Assembly (NCBI GenBank): GCA_003131705.1
Contig: PKUY01000227.1
Location: 8,713 to 17,452 of the forward strand
Length of the DNA stretch: 8,740 nt
Direction of reading: 5' to 3'
Source of the DNA: Acidobacteriota bacterium
GTDB taxonomy: Bacteria > Acidobacteriota > Terriglobia > Acidiferrales > UBA7541
Part shown: piece after piece, positions 1-5,479 of the stretch
Numbering within the stretch: position 1 is the first letter of the stretch
How the letters are laid out: each line of letters starts with the position of its first letter
Made by a program: the position numbers and the translations under genes
Notes under the pieces: model-generated
Told to the model about the DNA's origin: nothing
What the model saw: only the letters and a program-made list of their open reading frames with translations
Database searches by the model: none

Positions 1-1809
1 GTTCCCGATGGCTTGATCGACCGACCCTCGCGCAACCTGAGCGTTCGCGAGGAATAGAAACGCGGATACGTTATTTTTGTCGAGATCGATGGACTTCTGA
101 AACGCCTGTTCCGCTTTGGCTGAGTCTTGATTGCGGAGTTCGACCTGTCCTAACAGAAGATAGAAGCCGCTGTTGTTGGGCACTCGGGTGATTTGATCTT
201 GCACGCGGCGGAGCGCCTCAGCGGGCTGCTTGCGCGCGAGATCAATGTCGACGAGGCCCGTAAGCGCGTCCGTAGCGGAAGGATTTAGAGCCAGCGCTTG
301 AGCATAGAATTTGGCAGCTTCGTCGGGCTTGGTCGCCGCCATCCTCAAGTCGCCCATGCGCGCGTAGGCGGAGGCATCCTTGGGCGCAATCTCAATGGCC
401 CTTTTTAGATCAGACTCCGCCCCTGCTTTGTCGCCCTTCATCAGAAGCGCCCTGGAATGGAGGATGTAGCCTTCTGGTGAGCGAGGTTCAATTCTGATCA
501 GGTTCTGGCTGCTTTGACTGAGCAGAGCGACGTCACCCTTGCGCAGGGCGTATGCCGATAGCGCGCGCTGCGGCTCCGCCAGGCCGGGGCGCAACAACGC
601 GGCGCGCTGCCACTCGGCCTGGGCCTGGCCGAGATTTGACATCGCAGCATAGGCGACGCCGAGGTAATAATGAGCGACCGGATTATCGGGAGCATTCTTT
701 ACTACGGACTCGAGGACAGTAACGGCATCGCTTGACTTGCCTTCTCGCGTCAGCAGTTCGCCGCGAAGGACAAGCGCATCAGTATCGGACGGAAAATCCT
801 TGAGGATAGCGTCATCGAGCTTCGAGGCATCGTCCATGCGGTTTTGGAGAATCAGCAGCTCGATGTAGGTTTTCGTAACGGCGAGATCCTTCGGGTGGTC
901 CGCGTGCAGCGAAGCGAACTCCGCGAGGGCTTTGTCAGTTTGCCCTTGGCCTAAATAGAACTCGCCAAGCATGCGGTACGCGGCGGCACTGTCTTTGATC
1001 GAGGTTTTGGCATCTAGCAAGACCTGCTCCGCCATGTCTTTCTGACCTTCTGCTAAGTAGAGCTGGGCGAGGAGCGCGCGGGGTGTTGGGTCTTTCGGAT
1101 CCAGGGTGATGGCGGCTTGGAACTGTTTTTGAGCGTCGACCGAACGATTTTGGCGCGCGCAGAACTTGCCGTAGGCGATGGTCGCCAATACCGACTTCGG
1201 ATTGACGGAAAGAGCCTTTTGATAATTCTGCTCCGCGGGAGCGATATCTTTGTTTCGCTCCTGAAATTCTGCGAGCAGCAAGTACGATGCGAACCGGTTC
1301 GGATCCATCTGCAGAGCTTGCTGTACTTCGGCGATTGCTTGGGGCAGATTGCCCTGCGCTGCGTCGGCGCTTGACAGGAGCACCTGAGCTTCCGCGTTTT
1401 GCGGATCGCCTTTCAAGATGGTTTGAGCGCGGTCGCGCGCCTCGGCCGTCTGACGCCCTGCAAGAAGCAAATTCCCAAGATCCAGCTGCGCTTTCCAATT
1501 CGTCGGTTCGAACTCGGCGGTTCGCATCAACTCTTGATAGGCGTGAGTCCAGTCTCCCTGTTTCAAGAAACACTGCGCCAAGCCGTAGTGGGCGTCACCA
1601 AATTTTGGATCGATTTGGATCGCGTTTTCGTATTCGATTATTGCTTCGTTGTATTTTGCCTGCTGAAAGTATGAATGAGCTTTTTGGAAGTATTTCTGCT
1701 TGCGCGCCTCGGGGTTGCGGGAACAACCTGCGATGAAGCAAAGACCGATCGCCAACACGATCCAAAGCGAACGCTTTCCTCCAAGAATCATATCCGTCCT
1801 TCGCCGCAT
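1..1809 (-). CDS. TPR-repeat lipoprotein, PrsT-like (exosortase/EPS-associated), 3'-truncated by window edge
   Basis: The frame is open for all 603 codons from 1809 to the left edge, where the gene is cut. The N-terminus has basic residues, a hydrophobic stretch (about residues 15-27, LWIVLAIGLCFIA) and a lipobox IAGC with the lipidated Cys at residue 29. Ser at +2 predicts outer-membrane rather than inner-membrane retention. From about residue 37 onward the protein is a continuous array of 34-residue TPR helical hairpins, with recurring A-x-x-x-L-G/A and A-x-x-x-x-x-A-L-x-x-x-P spacing; roughly 15 or more repeats are visible. Length, lipobox and TPR-only architecture match the PrsT-type TPR lipoprotein of XrtA/PEP-CTERM loci, which is usually about 900 residues, so perhaps a third is missing here. 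TPR arrays bind protein partners; a scaffold role in EPS assembly or PEP-CTERM protein handling is inference. It is transcribed divergently from the EPS operon. A generic TPR lipoprotein is the alternative. Confidence 0.9.
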   Translation of the reverse strand, partial: MRRRTDMILGGKRSLWIVLAIGLCFIAGCSRNPEARKQKYFQKAHSYFQQAKYNEAIIEYENAIQIDPKFGDAHYGLAQCFLKQGDWTHAYQELMRTAEFEPTNWKAQLDLGNLLLAGRQTAEARDRAQTILKGDPQNAEAQVLLSSADAAQGNLPQAIAEVQQALQMDPNRFASYLLLAEFQERNKDIAPAEQNYQKALSVNPKSVLATIAYGKFCARQNRSVDAQKQFQAAITLDPKDPTPRALLAQLYLAEGQKDMAEQVLLDAKTSIKDSAAAYRMLGEFYLGQGQTDKALAEFASLHADHPKDLAVTKTYIELLILQNRMDDASKLDDAILKDFPSDTDALVLRGELLTREGKSSDAVTVLESVVKNAPDNPVAHYYLGVAYAAMSNLGQAQAEWQRAALLRPGLAEPQRALSAYALRKGDVALLSQSSQNLIRIEPRSPEGYILHSRALLMKGDKAGAESDLKRAIEIAPKDASAYARMGDLRMAATKPDEAAKFYAQALALNPSATDALTGLVDIDLARKQPAEALRRVQDQITRVPNNSGFYLLLGQVELRNQDSAKAEQAFQKSIDLDKNNVSAFLFLANAQVARGSVDQAIGN

Positions 1810-1815
1810 TACCGA

Positions 1816-1820
1816 CCTCC
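1816..1820 (-). promoter_or_regulatory. Ribosome binding site of the TPR lipoprotein
   Basis: On the minus strand GGAGG stands 6 nt before the ATG at 1809. A second in-frame ATG at 1791 has AAGGA 5 nt upstream, so a start there (shorter by six residues) remains possible. The full GGAGG favours 1809. Either start leaves the signal peptide and lipobox intact. Confidence 0.6.
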
Positions 1821-1902
1821 ACCATGGGCACTGACAACCCCAGCCACGCCCATGCAATCCGGCTTCTGCCTGGTCACCTTCCACTAAGAATACCTCGTTT
1901 GA

Positions 1903-1916
1903 TACTGAATACTGAA
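1903..1916. repeat. Tandem 7-bp direct repeat TACTGAA x2
   Basis: Two perfect adjacent copies of TACTGAA lie about 95 bp upstream of the TPR gene start. With two copies only, it may be chance or part of an operator for the leftward gene. No function can be assigned from sequence alone. Confidence 0.5.
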
Positions 1917-2022
1917 AATAGATGGCTTAGAGGGGTCGAATCAGTCCATAGACATCCGCCCAGCCAGAATAGGGCTACCGGGGTGGATCTAAGCTAAAGA
2001 ATGGAATCTATTTTCCACAAAG

Positions 2023-2042
2023 TGCCACCTCATGAGGCGGCA
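2023..2042. promoter_or_regulatory. 20-bp near-perfect palindrome, candidate operator / upstream activator site
   Basis: The arms TGCCACCTCA and TGAGGCGGCA are reverse complements except for one mismatched base pair (A at 2027 against C at 2038). The core CCTCATGAGG is a perfect 10-bp palindrome. There is no loop and no T-tract, so it looks like a binding site for a dimeric protein rather than a terminator. The Fis-type helix-turn-helix of sigma-54 activators binds such dyads as dimers, and the regulator gene at 2338 is the obvious local candidate. The site is about 275 bp upstream of the expected start from the -24/-12 element at 2283 and about 215 bp upstream of the TPR gene start, so it could serve either direction. 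Confidence 0.55.
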
Positions 2043-2071
2043 ATGCCAAGTTATCGATCTTTAAGGGTTTG

Positions 2072-2087
2072 CGGCGTCTTATTTGCT
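2072..2087 (+). promoter_or_regulatory. Weak second sigma-54-like -24/-12 element
   Basis: CGGCGTCTTATTTGCT keeps the invariant GG and GC with the correct 12-bp offset and has a perfect TTGCT -12 half. The -24 half beyond GGC matches poorly. It is recorded as a low-grade candidate because it lies just downstream of the palindrome; the element at 2283 is much better. Confidence 0.2.
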
Positions 2088-2147
2088 GATCGATGTGGAG
2101 TTTAGGTCCACGAATTGACGTTTAGGGGGCACAGAAGGTCATATATT

Positions 2148-2187
2148 TGCCCTTTTGTGGCAGGTCTGCGGGTTCAAGGGCATTTTT
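2148..2187 (+). terminator. Hairpin followed by T-tract (terminator- or attenuator-like)
   Basis: TGCCCTT (2148-2154) can pair with AAGGGCA (2176-2182), enclosing 21 nt that contain a small inner GCA/TGC pairing. Five T residues follow directly (2183-2187). This resembles an intrinsic terminator for rightward transcription, but the stem is only 7 bp with a long loop, and no gene ends upstream of it on the plus strand. It could end a short transcript started in the intergenic region or insulate the operon from upstream transcription. It may also be fortuitous. Confidence 0.3.
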
Positions 2188-2218
2188 GGATACCCCCAGT
2201 GCAGCATCAGAATATTCC

Positions 2219-2256
2219 ATAAAAATAAGTAAACAAAAGAGTTATATAAATATTTG
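2219..2256. promoter_or_regulatory. AT-rich tract upstream of the sigma-54-like promoter
   Basis: Only 5 of 38 bases are G or C, in strong contrast to the surrounding sequence. It lies between the palindrome and the -24/-12 element, where sigma-54 promoters often carry a bend or IHF site. A loose IHF-like match (CAA-N4-GTTATA, 2234-2246, two mismatches in the core) is present. The same tract contains TATATA/TATAAA strings that could act as a sigma-70 -10, but no matching -35 is seen. Confidence 0.3.
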
Positions 2257-2282
2257 GTTCTAGGTAGTGGCTGCGAGCGTCG

Positions 2283-2298
2283 TGGCAACCGCCTTGCA
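2283..2298 (+). promoter_or_regulatory. Sigma-54 (RpoN) -24/-12 promoter of the EPS operon
   Basis: TGGCAACCGCCTTGCA matches the consensus TGGCACG-N4-TTGCW at 10 of 12 fixed positions. The invariant GG and GC have the exact required offset, and both the TGGCA and TTGCA blocks are complete. Transcription would start near 2309, giving a leader of about 30 nt before the ATG at 2338, which carries GAGGA 3 nt upstream. The orientation and distance fit control of the whole rightward gene set. Sigma-54 control of exosortase-linked EPS genes through PrsK/PrsR-type systems is established in some proteobacteria. Confidence 0.6.
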
Positions 2299-2337
2299 AT
2301 CCATAAAGAGGGATAGGTCTGGACCCGACGAGGAATT

Positions 2338-3309
2338 ATGACGGCTGAAAGAGCGGATGGAGTGATGATCCAGGAGGATGCGAGCTGGGTTGCAGGAATA
2401 AGCCCGGCCATCCAGACCCTGGAGAGCGTGGTCAGCGAAATCGCGCCAACGAACATTCCGGTCCTGCTGGTTGGAGAAAGCGGGACAGGGAAAGAAATGT
2501 TCGCAAATCGAGTGCACCGCTTGTCGCGACATTCCGACGAACCGCTCGTGAGGATTTCTTGCGCCGCGATGACCCCGGCGTCTTTTTTGGCGGAGTTGGG
2601 ACTGAATCCTGACGATAAGACAGATTCCACGGGAAGCGCCGTTGGAACAGTGTTCTTCGACGAGATCAGCGAGCTCGATCCGGCCTGCCAGCGCAGTCTG
2701 CTTTACGCGTTGCCGGACGGGGATGGAGGGGCACGCAAAGGTTTGCTGAAGGCGCGTGTGGTTTCGACAACGAACCGGAATTTGGATGACGAGATGCGCG
2801 CGGGGCGCTTTCGCAGCGAGTTGTACTACCGCATCAATGGTGTTTGTTTGCGCCTGCCAGCACTGCGTGACCGCAAGGAAGATATTCCGTCGCTAGTTGA
2901 GTTTTTTCTTACCAAGCATTCTGTTCAACTGGGCCGATCGCGCCCGTCCCTTGGTTCGCGCACGATGGAGATTGTCCTGGAGCATTCCTGGCCGGGGAAT
3001 ATTCGAGAACTCGAAAATGTGGTGAAAAAAATCGTGGTACTGGGCGACGAACGGCTCGCCATTGCAGAGCTGGGTGTGCCGAATTCCGACGAAAAGAGAA
3101 TTCCGGCAGCAGAGATACGAAGCTATTCGCTGAAGGCTGCTGCGCGTGCGGCGTCCCGCGAAGCCGAACGGGAACTCATCATGCAGGCTCTGGCACGGAC
3201 GCGGTGGAATCGCAAGCGTGCTGCGCAGGAACTTCAAATTAGCTACAAGTCGCTCTTATACAAATTGAAGCAGATCGGATTCGAGGATTCGGAAGTGACT
3301 CGAGGATGA
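2338..3309 (+). CDS. Sigma-54 activator-like AAA+/Fis-family transcriptional regulator lacking receiver domain and GAFTGA loop
   Basis: The 323-residue protein is an AAA+ core plus a Fis-type DNA-binding domain. Visible motifs in order: Walker A GESGTGKE (46-53), Walker B VFFDEI (105-110), sensor-I-like STTNRNL (143-149), the arginine-rich segment GRFRSELYYRIN (156-167), sensor II WPGNIRELEN (218-227), and a C-terminal helix-turn-helix with RKRAAQELQIS (292-302). Only about 20 residues precede the ATPase core, so there is no receiver, PAS or GAF input domain. Between CAAM (75-78) and Walker B, where activators carry a FG-x-x-x-GAFTGA segment that contacts sigma-54, this protein has a shorter, unrelated stretch (about 84-103); GAFTGA is absent. 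It may therefore bind DNA and nucleotide without activating sigma-54, as known for TyrR-like members. It is the first operon gene. The start at 2338 is supported by GAGGA and by the promoter position; an ATG at 2365 is possible. Confidence 0.85.
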   Translation: MTAERADGVMIQEDASWVAGISPAIQTLESVVSEIAPTNIPVLLVGESGTGKEMFANRVHRLSRHSDEPLVRISCAAMTPASFLAELGLNPDDKTDSTGSAVGTVFFDEISELDPACQRSLLYALPDGDGGARKGLLKARVVSTTNRNLDDEMRAGRFRSELYYRINGVCLRLPALRDRKEDIPSLVEFFLTKHSVQLGRSRPSLGSRTMEIVLEHSWPGNIRELENVVKKIVVLGDERLAIAELGVPNSDEKRIPAAEIRSYSLKAAARAASREAERELIMQALARTRWNRKRAAQELQISYKSLLYKLKQIGFEDSEVTRG

Positions 3310-3312
3310 GAT

Positions 3313-3319
3313 GGGGGAG
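3313..3319 (+). promoter_or_regulatory. Ribosome binding site that sets the start of the export protein
   Basis: GGGGGAG lies 4 nt before the ATG at 3324. An earlier in-frame ATG at 3306 overlaps the regulator's stop codon but has no properly spaced Shine-Dalgarno sequence and would add six residues (MRWGRK) ahead of a normal signal-peptide start. The 3324 start is therefore preferred. Confidence 0.6.
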
Positions 3320-3323
3320 AAAG

Positions 3324-3947
3324 ATGTCTAAACGGTCGCAATTTTGGGCGGTGATCGCACTGGTTACCGCATTCCTGTCTTTGGCTCACAGTGGCTCTGC
3401 AAGCACTGCGCAGACGGACACCGCAGCGCCGGCAAAGAGCGCGGCCCCGCCCGCCACCCAGGACGCGAACTACATCATCGGCCCGCAAGATGTGCTTGAT
3501 GTCAGTGTTTGGAAGGAGGCCGAGTTGACTCGTGTGGTTCCGGTCCGGCCGGACGGTAAAATTTCGATGCCGCTGCTGAACGACGTGCAGGCAGCTGGGC
3601 TAACGCCCACGCAATTAGCGGCGCAGATTACGACGAGCCTGAAGAAATTCGTAAGCGATCCGCAAGTCACAATCATCGTCACGCAGATTAACAGTCAGCG
3701 GATTTATATTCTCGGTGAAGTGAGTCGTGCGGGCGCCTATCCGCTGTTGCCGAATATGACCATCCTGCAGGCGCTCTCGAGCGCGGGTGGTTTTACTCAA
3801 TTCGCCAACTTGAAAAAGATCTACATGTTTCGGATGGAGAATGGAAAACAGGTTAAGTACCCGTTCAATTACAAAGCCGTCCTGAGCGGGAAGGGAACCG
3901 AAGAGAACGTGGCAGTAAAAGCCGGCGATACGATTGTTGTGCCGTAG
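3324..3947 (+). CDS. Small Wza-like polysaccharide export (OPX) protein, XrtA/PEP-CTERM type
   Basis: The 207-residue exported protein has a signal peptide (basic SKR, hydrophobic FWAVIALVTAFLSLAHS, likely cleavage near GSAS/A-Q, residues 24-30) and an Ala/Pro-rich linker. It is followed by a Poly_export domain (about 49-120, beginning YIIGPQDVLDVSVW and including VRPDGKISMPLL) and one SLBB domain (about 126-170, RIYILGEVSRAGAYPL). It ends with KAGDTIVVP. Poly_export/SLBB proteins form the periplasmic conduit for capsule or EPS across the envelope. Compared with Wza (about 380 residues) it lacks a lipobox cysteine, a second full SLBB domain and the C-terminal membrane helix, so it has no evident outer-membrane span of its own. 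It sits 14 nt after the regulator and 9 nt before the beta-barrel gene. The short form is normal for exosortase-linked loci. Confidence 0.9.
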   Translation: MSKRSQFWAVIALVTAFLSLAHSGSASTAQTDTAAPAKSAAPPATQDANYIIGPQDVLDVSVWKEAELTRVVPVRPDGKISMPLLNDVQAAGLTPTQLAAQITTSLKKFVSDPQVTIIVTQINSQRIYILGEVSRAGAYPLLPNMTILQALSSAGGFTQFANLKKIYMFRMENGKQVKYPFNYKAVLSGKGTEENVAVKAGDTIVVP

Positions 3948-3956
3948 GGAGACTTG

Positions 3957-5444
3957 ATGCGCACGCTGAACAAAACTTTTTGGGCTGCTTTGCTTTTGGC
4001 CATGGCGGGAGTTTCTTCCGCCATGGCTCAGCAGCCGGACCAAGGGCAACAACAGCCACCGCCGCCGGATCAATCCAGCGCGCCGATCCCGGCCTATCAT
4101 TCGCCCCTGGCGTCAGAAGCCGGCAACGGCGACGTTACCGAATCTCAAACAATCGCACCGGATAATCGTTCGTTGACTGGCGCGCAGTATCTTTCTCTGG
4201 GAGTGCCGACGACTCGCAGCTACTGGCAGCCGCGTCTCGATATATTCGTGTCGGCCGACTCCAACCCAAATGAAACGGGGACTGGAACCGGAAGTGGGAG
4301 TGGAAGCGGGAATGGGAGTGGTTGGGGCACGTGGTTTTCGGTTTCCGGTGGAGTAGACGTGCACCGCATCTCGGGCAACTCCAGCCTGATGCTGAGCGAT
4401 GTTTCCGGCGGAACGCTCGGGGACAACGGCGGCTCGTCGGGAGGTTTCATGGAAGGGTTGAGTGTCGCAGACACGTTGGCGTTTCATCGTGCATCGATTA
4501 CGTTTTTTGATCAGCTCGAGTACCTGCCCTCATCCGCCTTCGGACTGGGCGGAGCAGGGGGAGTTGGGCTTTCAGGGGGAGGGACGTTGGGAGGCGGAGG
4601 ATCTGTCTTCGACCCAGGCCAATCAGTTCTATTGGGCCGGGGCCAGAACCTAGGTAACACCTTTACAACTGACGTAGATACGTATCTGACACCTCGTACA
4701 TCGCTGACCTTTATTGGCGGTTATTCTTTGGAGCATTACTTCGACAGCCATCTCCTGGACTACGGCGATATGATTTTTCGCGGCGGTTACAATTATCAGA
4801 TGACCCGGAAAGACACGATCGCCGTGTCATACACGTTTAGCGGATATCGCTATGGAAACGTACATCAGTCCATTGACGATCATACGATGCAGGTTTCGTA
4901 TGCCCGTCGCGTGACCGGACGTTTGAGTTTTCAGATAGCAGCGGGTCCGCAATTCGTCTTTGCCCAGAGTCCAATCTCCGTCAGTGGAGGCGGGACGACT
5001 CCAGGCTCCATATCCCAAGTGTATTGGTCCTTGTCCACGGCGTTGCAATGGCAAGCCGGTCGGAACCTGCTGGGCTTTAGCTACAACCACGGAGTAGGCG
5101 GAGGGGCCGGAGTGTTGCCAGGCTCAGTCGCCGATAGGTTCACGGGCTCGGTCACACGACAGGTTTCGCGAACGTTTTCGAGCGGCATCTCCACGGGATA
5201 TGACCGAAACCAGGGGACGGCAATAGGCGCTACAACGTCTTCGAATCAAACCTACGACTATTGGTTTGTCGGCGGGAATCTCAGTCATCCGATCGGTCGA
5301 TCGCTGGGATTAAGTTTATCGTACCAGTTGCAATATCAAAATTCGAATGCCGCGTTCTGTATCGGACTGACATGCGGGACCAGCTTTACAAGGAATTTGA
5401 TCTCGGTGGGATTGGGCTGGCACGACCGGCCTCTATTGTTTTAG
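3957..5444 (+). CDS. Outer-membrane beta-barrel protein, putative EPS export porin
   Basis: The 495-residue protein begins with a clear signal peptide (hydrophobic FWAALLLAMAGVSS, cleavage after AMA at residue 24). A Gln/Pro-rich mature N-terminus follows (25-45). The remainder is rich in alternating polar/hydrophobic strands with aromatic girdle residues and Gly-rich turns, for example 270-300, 310-335, 355-378 and 395-415. It ends in Phe, the usual C-terminal signal for BAM-dependent barrel insertion. Two Gly-rich insertions (107-124 and 196-215) probably form loops. The only cysteines, 468 and 473, lie in what would be the last loop and may form a disulfide. Its position directly after the export protein suggests it is the outer-membrane pore or an associated barrel of the exosortase-linked families; that role is inference. 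ATG 3957 is preferred over the adjacent TTG at 3954, with GGGAG 5 nt upstream. Confidence 0.75.
   Translation: MRTLNKTFWAALLLAMAGVSSAMAQQPDQGQQQPPPPDQSSAPIPAYHSPLASEAGNGDVTESQTIAPDNRSLTGAQYLSLGVPTTRSYWQPRLDIFVSADSNPNETGTGTGSGSGSGNGSGWGTWFSVSGGVDVHRISGNSSLMLSDVSGGTLGDNGGSSGGFMEGLSVADTLAFHRASITFFDQLEYLPSSAFGLGGAGGVGLSGGGTLGGGGSVFDPGQSVLLGRGQNLGNTFTTDVDTYLTPRTSLTFIGGYSLEHYFDSHLLDYGDMIFRGGYNYQMTRKDTIAVSYTFSGYRYGNVHQSIDDHTMQVSYARRVTGRLSFQIAAGPQFVFAQSPISVSGGGTTPGSISQVYWSLSTALQWQAGRNLLGFSYNHGVGGGAGVLPGSVADRFTGSVTRQVSRTFSSGISTGYDRNQGTAIGATTSSNQTYDYWFVGGNLSHPIGRSLGLSLSYQLQYQNSNAAFCIGLTCGTSFTRNLISVGLGWHDRPLLF
4275..4322 (+). repeat. Degenerate 6-bp repeat encoding Gly-Thr/Ser dipeptides
   Basis: Eight imperfect hexamers of the type (A/G)(C/G)(T/C/G)GG(A/G/T) encode alternating Thr/Ser/Asn and Gly (residues 107-122 of the beta-barrel protein). 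As the unit is two whole codons, gain or loss of units would keep the reading frame. It is probably a flexible loop. Confidence 0.7.
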
Positions 5445-5479
5445 CGGGAATGGGATAGCGAAGGGCGACGGGAGAAAAG

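Larger units (their letters stand above)
1810..2337. other. Divergent intergenic regulatory region
   Basis: This is 528 bp between the starts of the leftward TPR gene and the rightward EPS operon. I see no convincing coding frame in it; a minus-strand open frame entering from 2630 is antisense to the regulator gene. It holds the repeats, palindrome, hairpin, AT-rich stretch and sigma-54-like promoter listed separately. No confident sigma-70 promoter was found for the leftward gene. The unusual length for a divergent spacer fits upstream-activator-type control from a distance, but that is inference. Confidence 0.7.

Noticed and set aside
935..1573. 212-residue minus-strand open frame
   Set aside because: It is a shadow of the TPR gene in another minus-strand frame. 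The composition is Arg/Ser-rich with no domain pattern, while the neighbouring frame reads as continuous TPRs.
2013..2027. TGGCAC on the minus strand as a -24 box for the TPR gene
   Set aside because: There is no GC at the required offset (GGAA stands where TTGC should be), and the sequence is part of the palindrome.
2115..2145. TTGACG with CATATA as a sigma-70 promoter
   Set aside because: The spacer is 19 bp, the -10 is poor, and transcription would start inside the hairpin at 2148. This is too weak to list.
2129..2151. GGCAC ... TTGCC on the plus strand as a sigma-54 promoter
   Set aside because: The spacing between the halves is far too long; the GG-to-GC offset must be 12 bp.
2139..2630. 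163-residue minus-strand open frame reaching into the intergenic region
   Set aside because: It is antisense to the N-terminal AAA+ region of the regulator, with no recognisable motif. The overlapping plus-strand frame has clear Walker motifs.
3306..3323. ATG at 3306 as start of the export protein
   Set aside because: It lacks a properly spaced Shine-Dalgarno sequence. ATG 3324 has GGGGGAG and begins a normal signal peptide.
4113..4487. 124-residue minus-strand open frame
   Set aside because: It is antisense to the beta-barrel gene and explained by its Gly/Ser-rich codons.
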